DNA of 11,021 nt, from the NCBI GenBank assembly GCA_050748045.1, contig JBOGIW010000280.1:1-11021 (forward strand), written 5' to 3'. Under the pieces are notes generated by a model. It was given only the letters and a program-made list of their open reading frames with translations, ran no database searches and was not told the DNA's origin. Every line of letters starts with the position of its first letter. The first letter of the stretch is position 1. The translations under genes and the position numbers were made by a program. This document shows, one piece after another, positions 7,162 through 11,021 of this stretch. The DNA comes from CAVYVZ01 sp050748045. Its GTDB lineage: Bacteria > Acidobacteriota > Vicinamibacteria > Vicinamibacterales > UBA2999.

Positions 7162-8209
7162 GCCTGCCTGGACGTTCGAGTGGCGCCGGACGTGGGACGA
7201 TGTGTTCGCGGCCGCGTTCGTGGCGCGCTGGAACGCGCTCCGCGCCGCGGATCCGCATGCCACGGTCTACCACCGGCCCGAGCTCGTCCGCGCGTGGGCG
7301 GAGACGTGCGGCGACGCGACCGGCTGCGAGCCGCTCGTCGGCATCGCCTCGCGCGCGGGGGTCGATGTCATCCTCCCGTGGGTCGTCGCGATTCGCCGGG
7401 GCCGGCTCATGACGCGGCGAGTCATCGAAGCGGCGGGACAGGACCTCTTCGGCTATCACGACCCGATTGTGGCGGGCCGCCACGCGCCCGGTGTGTGCTG
7501 GGACGGCTTCTGGGATGCCGCGCGCGCGGCGATGGCCGCATTCGGACATCAGGCGCTCATCCGGTCCGTCCGCGCCGATCGCGCGGGCCGCGCCCCGAGA
7601 CCGGCCGAGGCCGCGCCGGTGCTGCGCCTCGACGGCGCGCGCTCGCTCGACGTGCTGCTCGCGTCGTGCTCGGCGAACCATCGCGGCGATGTGCACCGGC
7701 GTGTCCGCAGGCTCGCCGAACGGGGCGCGGTCTCGTTCGAGATCGTCGAGACGGGGAGCGCCGTCTTCGACGACCTGTGCCGCGCCTACGAGGCGCGGCG
7801 CCGGAGCCGTCCGGAGTATCCGTCGCTCGAGCGTCCGGGGCTGCGGGCGCTGTGGCGCCGGGTGGCGACCGAGGGCGTTGTCGAGGGCTGGGGCCATCTC
7901 TCGGTGCTCCGCGTGGGATCGAAGCCTGTTGCGTGGCACCTTGGCGTGTTCGACGCCGGCGCGCTGTACTGGTGGGTGCCCGCGCATGCGCCGGAGTACG
8001 AGCCGCTGTCGCCCGGCAAGGTCCTCCTCGCCTCGCTCGTCGCCCACGGCATCGAGTCGGGCTGGCGCTCGATCCATTTCCTGACCGGCACCCAGCCGTA
8101 CAAGCTCGCGTGGCGGCCCGAGATGTCGCCGCGCAGCAGCGTCCGCTGGCATGCGCCGACCCTCGTCGGCACGATGCTGCACCGCTACGACGGAAGGGCT
8201 GCGGTATGA
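7154..8209 (+). CDS. GNAT-type acyltransferase, CelD/BcsL-like (Acetyltransf_6)
   Basis: A 351-residue protein of the CelD/BcsL family, related to the FemAB fold, in which two GNAT-like halves are joined. The first half has 'PELVRAWAET' (42-51), 'ILPWVVAIRRGR' (73-84) and 'AAGQDLFGYHDPIV' (93-106), which follow the usual family pattern. The second half (about 160-325) has the 'NHRGDVHRRVRRLAERG' helix (175-191) and the family hallmark 'FLTGTQPYKLAW' (309-320), with the conserved TyrLys. Family knowledge: members sit in exopolysaccharide and cellulose clusters and are thought to acylate sugar or amino groups; few have been tested. There is no signal peptide or membrane helix, so it is cytoplasmic. 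The GTG start lies eight bases inside the previous gene. No alternative start in this frame lies nearby, and the N terminus has the normal family length. The acyl donor and target are unknown. Confidence 0.88.
   Translation: MPEPAWTFEWRRTWDDVFAAAFVARWNALRAADPHATVYHRPELVRAWAETCGDATGCEPLVGIASRAGVDVILPWVVAIRRGRLMTRRVIEAAGQDLFGYHDPIVAGRHAPGVCWDGFWDAARAAMAAFGHQALIRSVRADRAGRAPRPAEAAPVLRLDGARSLDVLLASCSANHRGDVHRRVRRLAERGAVSFEIVETGSAVFDDLCRAYEARRRSRPEYPSLERPGLRALWRRVATEGVVEGWGHLSVLRVGSKPVAWHLGVFDAGALYWWVPAHAPEYEPLSPGKVLLASLVAHGIESGWRSIHFLTGTQPYKLAWRPEMSPRSSVRWHAPTLVGTMLHRYDGRAAV
8192..8198 (+). promoter_or_regulatory. Strong ribosome binding site for the methyltransferase at 8206
   Basis: GGAAGGG, seven bases before the ATG at 8206 and within the end of the acyltransferase gene. 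It is the clearest Shine-Dalgarno sequence in the window, where most junctions show none. It settles the start of the downstream gene and may raise its translation above that of its neighbours. Confidence 0.7.
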
Positions 8210-8940
8210 CGAGCGCCGTTTCCGCGCGGAACATCGCCAACTACGCGTCGGACTGGAGCCTCCTGTCGTACGCGGCGGAAACCGGTCTCCGTCCGCTCGA
8301 AGCCGGGCTCGTCCGTGAATTCTTCCCCTCGCCGCCGGCGCGGGTGCTCGACCTCGGCTGCGGGGCGGGCCGTACGACGATCGGCCTCAGCGACCTCGGG
8401 TACGACGTGCTCGGCATCGATCTGTCCAGCGCGCTCCTGCAGGTCGCGCGCCGGCGTTTCCCCTCGATCGCCTTCGCCGAGATGGACGCGACGCGCCTCG
8501 AACTGGCGGACGGCACGTTCGACGCCGCGATCTTCAGCTACAACGGCATCGACTGCATCTATCCCGCCGCGGCCCGGCGCAGGTGCCTCGCCGAGACGTG
8601 GCGTGTGCTCAGGCCGGGGGGCGTCTTCATCCTCAGCTCGCACAATTTCGTCGGGGCGACCTTCAGCGGCGGGTACTTCTACCCGCGCGGATACTGGAAC
8701 GCCATCCGGTTTCTGGCGCGCCAGGTGACGAACCCGCTCGCGTGGCGCTGGTACCTGCGCTACGACGATCCGGGAGGGACTCAGTATCTGTACAGCGCTC
8801 CGCCGGGCCGCACGGTGTCGGACAGCCGGGCGGCGGGGTTCTCTGTCGTCGCCGTGCGCGGCAGCGCCGGCGCGCGCGAGCTCGGCCGGGCGCGGATGCG
8901 CGAGCAGCACGTCCACTTCGTGCTCAGCAAGCCTCTATAG
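8206..8940 (+). CDS. Class I SAM-dependent methyltransferase
   Basis: A 244-residue methyltransferase of the Methyltransf_11/25 type, with no extra domains. Motif I 'VLDLGCGAGRTT' (47-58) binds SAM, the acid of 'VLGIDLSS' (68-75) holds the ribose, 'AEMDATRLELADGTFDAAIF' (91-110) gives motifs II and III, and 'ETWRVLRPGGVFILSSHN' (130-147) is the usual post-motif strand and turn. The C-terminal half has 'GGTQYLYSAPPG', probably the substrate lid. The start is fixed by a good ribosome site and an ATGA overlap with the acyltransferase gene. It ends with TAG, unlike most of its neighbours, which use TGA. Its place between an acyltransferase and a deacetylase suggests a sugar of the exported glycan as substrate. 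A small-molecule or lipid-carrier substrate remains possible. Confidence 0.9.
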   Translation: MTSAVSARNIANYASDWSLLSYAAETGLRPLEAGLVREFFPSPPARVLDLGCGAGRTTIGLSDLGYDVLGIDLSSALLQVARRRFPSIAFAEMDATRLELADGTFDAAIFSYNGIDCIYPAAARRRCLAETWRVLRPGGVFILSSHNFVGATFSGGYFYPRGYWNAIRFLARQVTNPLAWRWYLRYDDPGGTQYLYSAPPGRTVSDSRAAGFSVVAVRGSAGARELGRARMREQHVHFVLSKPL

Positions 8941-8943
8941 GAG
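8939..8943 (+). promoter_or_regulatory. Shine-Dalgarno-like AGGAG set far from the deacetylase ATG
   Basis: AGGAG spans the end of the methyltransferase stop codon and the start of the only real intergenic gap. It lies 25 bases before the annotated ATG at 8969, too far for normal use. It is exactly ten bases before an in-frame ATT at 8954, a rare but known start codon. Either the deacetylase starts at this ATT (adding five residues) or the site is a chance match. Confidence 0.3.
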
Positions 8944-8968
8944 CCGGCGTTCCATTAGCCTTTCCCGC

Positions 8969-9901
8969 ATGAGAGTCGCGTCGCGGATCAAGCAGGCGCT
9001 CGCGTCCATCGGCTACTACCGCGGCTGCCTCGCGCGCGCGCCGTATCACGGCGTGGCGGTCCTCACGTACCACGCGGTTCGCGGCGGCGCGACGGCGGAC
9101 AGGGCGATGCAGTTCGGGCCGCTGCACGTGACCGCAACCCGCTTCGAGTCGCACTGCGCCGTGCTGCGGGATCTCGGCTGCTCGTTCCTCTCGCTCGCGG
9201 AGTGGCACGGCATCGCCACCGGTTCGCTCCGCGTCCCGTTCTCGCCCGTGATGCTGACGTTCGACGACGGGTACCGGTCGGTGCTGACCGAGGCCCTGCC
9301 GATTCTCGAGCGGTTCGGGATTCCGGCGCTCGTCTTCGTGTGCACCGGGCCCGTCGACCGCGGCGAGCGGTTCTGGTACGACGCGCTGGCGGAGCGGGAG
9401 GGTGAGGCGGCAGTGGCCGCGGCGAAGGCTGGCGCCTTTGCGTTGTGGCGCGAATCGGCCGCGCGCACGGCGATGCCCGCTTTCGCCGGCGATCCGCACG
9501 CGCCCCTGGGGGTCGATGAGCTGCGGCAGCTCGCCGGTCATCCCCTGATCACGATCGGGGCTCACACCGTGTCGCACCCGATCCTCGCGCGCGCATCGCC
9601 CGTCGTCCAGGCGAAGGAGGTCGGCGGCGCGAAGACGATGCTCGAGGGGTGGATCGGGCGCCGTGTGGACGCATTTGCGTATCCGAACGGCTGGCCCGGC
9701 GCCGATTACGACGAGCGAACCATCGGGATCGTGCGCGACTGCGGCTTCACACACGCCTTCACCACCGCCGAGCGGTTCGCGGTGCCGTCCGAGGCGGCGC
9801 TCGAGCACCCCCGCTTCACGATGCTGCAGGACATCACCGCCTTCGAGCTCGCGCATCGCCTCGCGATCACGTGGCCGCGCGTCGAGGCGCTCATCTCCTG
9901 A
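8969..9901 (+). CDS. Polysaccharide deacetylase (NodB domain, carbohydrate esterase 4-like)
   Basis: A 310-residue metal-dependent deacetylase that would remove N- or O-acetyl groups from a glycan. 'VAVLTYHAV' (29-37) is the usual first strand. Motif 1 is 'TFDDGY' (97-102), with D99 as the likely catalytic base and D100 as a metal ligand. Motif 2 is 'HTVSHP', with metal ligands H199 and H203. Motif 3 is 'FAYPNG' (236-241). All key residues are present, so the enzyme should be active. An insert of about 60 residues (130-185) between motifs 1 and 2 is longer than in minimal NodB domains. No convincing signal peptide or membrane anchor is visible, which favours action in the cytoplasm before export. 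The ATG at 8969 lacks a nearby ribosome site, and an in-frame ATT at 8954 is an alternative. Its stop overlaps the next gene's start (TGATG). Confidence 0.92.
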   Translation: MRVASRIKQALASIGYYRGCLARAPYHGVAVLTYHAVRGGATADRAMQFGPLHVTATRFESHCAVLRDLGCSFLSLAEWHGIATGSLRVPFSPVMLTFDDGYRSVLTEALPILERFGIPALVFVCTGPVDRGERFWYDALAEREGEAAVAAAKAGAFALWRESAARTAMPAFAGDPHAPLGVDELRQLAGHPLITIGAHTVSHPILARASPVVQAKEVGGAKTMLEGWIGRRVDAFAYPNGWPGADYDERTIGIVRDCGFTHAFTTAERFAVPSEAALEHPRFTMLQDITAFELAHRLAITWPRVEALIS

Positions 9902-11021
9902 TGCCGCGCGTCGCCATCGTCACGGCGGGGCACCTGGCAACCTGCCCGCGCATGCTGAAGGCCGCGGATGCGCTCGACGAGGCGGGTTACGACGTACGCG
10001 TGATCAGCACGGCTCACACGCCGTGGGCGACGGCCGCCGATCGGCGTCTGCACGCACGGCGGCGCTGGCGGTGGACGTGCGTGGCGTACGATCGTGCCAG
10101 TGCGCCGGTGCGATGGCTGCGCACCGGCGTCCGCCATCGCCTCGCGCAAGCCGTTCCACGCGGCGCCGCATCGGGGCGCCTCGCGGCGCTCGCGTTCTCG
10201 CGCGTGCATACCGAGCTCGTCGGCGCGATACTCGGCGAGCGCCAGGATTTCATCTACGGCGGCACGAGCGGCGCCCTGGCCGCCGTCGCCGAAGCCTCGC
10301 GGCGGAGCGGCGCGCCGTGCGCGCTCGACTTCGAGGACTTCCACTGCGGGGAGCACGCGCGCGACGCGCCCGGATCGGCTCGCGACGATCTCGCGGCGGC
10401 GATCATGGCCGATGCCGTCCGCCAGGCGAGTGTCGTGACCGTGGGCAGCGCGGCCATCGGCCGCGCGTGCCGGGAGCGGTTCGGCATCAGTCCCGTGACG
10501 ATCAACAACGTGTTTCCGCTGCCCGCCGCGCCCGGCGACGGCCGCCGCGCCGATCCGCTCCGGCTGTACTGGTTCAGCCAGACCATCGGTCCGTTTCGAG
10601 GCCTCGAAGACGCGGTGCGCGCAGCCGGCGTGGCGGGCATTCCGGCGGAGCTTCACCTGCGCGGCGCCGCGATCGCGTCGTACGCCACGGAGCTCGAGGC
10701 GCTCGCCGGCCTCGAGGCGCCGCGCCTGCGGCTGGTGTGGCACGGCGTCGGTGATCCGGAGTACATGGTCGATGCCTGTCGCGGCTTCGACATCGGCCTG
10801 GCCGTGGAGCCCGGGCACACGGTGAACAACGCGCTCAGCCTCTCGAACAAGGCGTTGACGTATCCGTTGGCGGGACTCGCCCTGGTGCTGACAGACACGC
10901 CCGGGCAGCGCGCCCTCGCCGACGATCTCGGCGGTCAGGCGATCGTCTACACGCCAGGCCGGGTTGCCGAGCTGGCCGCCGGTCTCCTCCGGTGGCACGA
11001 GGATCGCGCCGCGCTCGACCG
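9901..11021 (+). CDS. Divergent GT-B glycosyltransferase (family 4-like), 3' end beyond window
   Basis: The frame from the ATG at 9901 stays open for 373 codons to the window edge with no stop. It opens 'RVAIVTAGHLATCPRMLKAA' (3-22), a short first strand and helix as in GT-B acceptor domains. 'ALDFEDFH' (141-148) and 'LRLYWFSQTIGPFRGLEDAV' (220-239) follow, the latter in the place of the donor-domain entry motif, with G and R positions like 'GxxxxxRG'. The classical EX7E is not seen. In its place stands 'EPGHTVNNALSLSNKALTYPLAGL' (303-326), a pattern with 'SNK' found in a subset of GT4-like enzymes. These features make a glycosyltransferase likely but leave the exact family open. The TGATG overlap with the deacetylase ties it to the operon. 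Only the last residues of the C-terminal domain should be missing. Confidence 0.82.
   Translation, partial: MPRVAIVTAGHLATCPRMLKAADALDEAGYDVRVISTAHTPWATAADRRLHARRRWRWTCVAYDRASAPVRWLRTGVRHRLAQAVPRGAASGRLAALAFSRVHTELVGAILGERQDFIYGGTSGALAAVAEASRRSGAPCALDFEDFHCGEHARDAPGSARDDLAAAIMADAVRQASVVTVGSAAIGRACRERFGISPVTINNVFPLPAAPGDGRRADPLRLYWFSQTIGPFRGLEDAVRAAGVAGIPAELHLRGAAIASYATELEALAGLEAPRLRLVWHGVGDPEYMVDACRGFDIGLAVEPGHTVNNALSLSNKALTYPLAGLALVLTDTPGQRALADDLGGQAIVYTPGRVAELAAGLLRWHEDRAALD

Larger units (their letters stand above)
2..11021 (+). other. Single polysaccharide export/modification operon, extending past both window edges
   Basis: Eleven genes read in one direction. The junctions are: one-base TGATG overlaps at 340 and 9901; a GTGA overlap at 1614-1617 (or an eight-base gap if the ATG at 1626 is used); a one-base gap at 2538; ATGA overlaps at 3735, 4856, 5824 and 8206; an eight-base overlap at 7154-7161; and one 28-base gap at 8941-8968. 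There is no room for a promoter or terminator between genes except in that last gap, where no hairpin or promoter boxes are visible. Translation coupling is therefore the likely mode of expression, with the promoter upstream of the window. Confidence 0.9.

Noticed and set aside
7180..8205. In-frame extension of the methyltransferase upstream of 8206 into the acyltransferase gene, apparently giving a 586-residue protein.
   Set aside because: The extra part is an Arg-rich shadow of the acyltransferase. The ATG at 8206 has a strong ribosome site and the correct family length.
8941..8968. Possible promoter or terminator in the only intergenic gap.
   Set aside because: It is only 28 bases long, with no inverted repeat, no T-run and no recognisable -35/-10 pair. 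It fits ordinary operon spacing.
2..11021. Search for CRISPR arrays, insertion sequences, tRNA/rRNA genes, phage genes or defence systems.
   Set aside because: No spaced direct repeats, terminal inverted repeats, transposase motifs or structured RNA signatures were seen. All the sequence is accounted for by the glycan operon.

Overview
The window is a single-stranded stretch of very GC-rich bacterial DNA (roughly 70% G+C by eye, nearly every third codon position G or C). It contains eleven genes, all on the + strand, packed end to end as part of one polysaccharide biosynthesis, modification and export operon. The two outermost genes run off the window. The codon bias, the very long antisense shadow frames and the make-up of the cluster suit a high-GC soil or environmental bacterium. 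Acidobacteriota (Vicinamibacteria) or a myxobacterium-like lineage are plausible, but nothing here fixes the taxon.

Layout: (1) 2-340, the C-terminal end of an ABC-2 type polysaccharide export permease (Wzm-like). (2) 340-1617, its ATPase partner with a C-terminal substrate-recognition-type domain (Wzt-like). (3) 1614-2537, an NAD-dependent sugar-nucleotide epimerase/dehydratase. (4) 2539-3738, a GT-B glycosyltransferase with an Arg-rich tail. (5) 3735-4859, a SAM methyltransferase fused to an unrecognised N-terminal beta-rich region. (6) 4856-5827, a GT-A family 2 glycosyltransferase. (7) 5824-7161, a GT-B glycosyltransferase with a four-cysteine insert. (8) 7154-8209, a CelD/BcsL-like GNAT acyltransferase. 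(9) 8206-8940, a second SAM methyltransferase. (10) 8969-9901, a polysaccharide deacetylase. (11) 9901-end, a divergent GT-B glycosyltransferase cut by the window edge.

Eight of the ten junctions overlap (TGATG, GTGA, ATGA or an 8-base overlap), one gap is 1 base, and the only real gap is 28 bases (8941-8968). No promoter, terminator, RNA gene, repeat, mobile element or CRISPR array was recognised, and no stretch longer than 300 bases lacks a gene. The likely logic is as follows. The SDR enzyme makes or adjusts a nucleotide sugar. The four glycosyltransferases build a glycan on a carrier at the inner face of the membrane. Two methyltransferases, one acyltransferase and one deacetylase decorate it. 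The Wzm/Wzt pair exports it, with the Wzt C-terminal domain possibly reading a terminal modification.

Every gene falls in a known broad family, so I see no clear-cut undescribed system. The points most worth a second look are the N-terminal domain of the methyltransferase at 3735, the possible link between methyl capping and the Wzt C-terminal domain, the deacetylase/acyltransferase pairing, and the unusual start region at 8940-8971.
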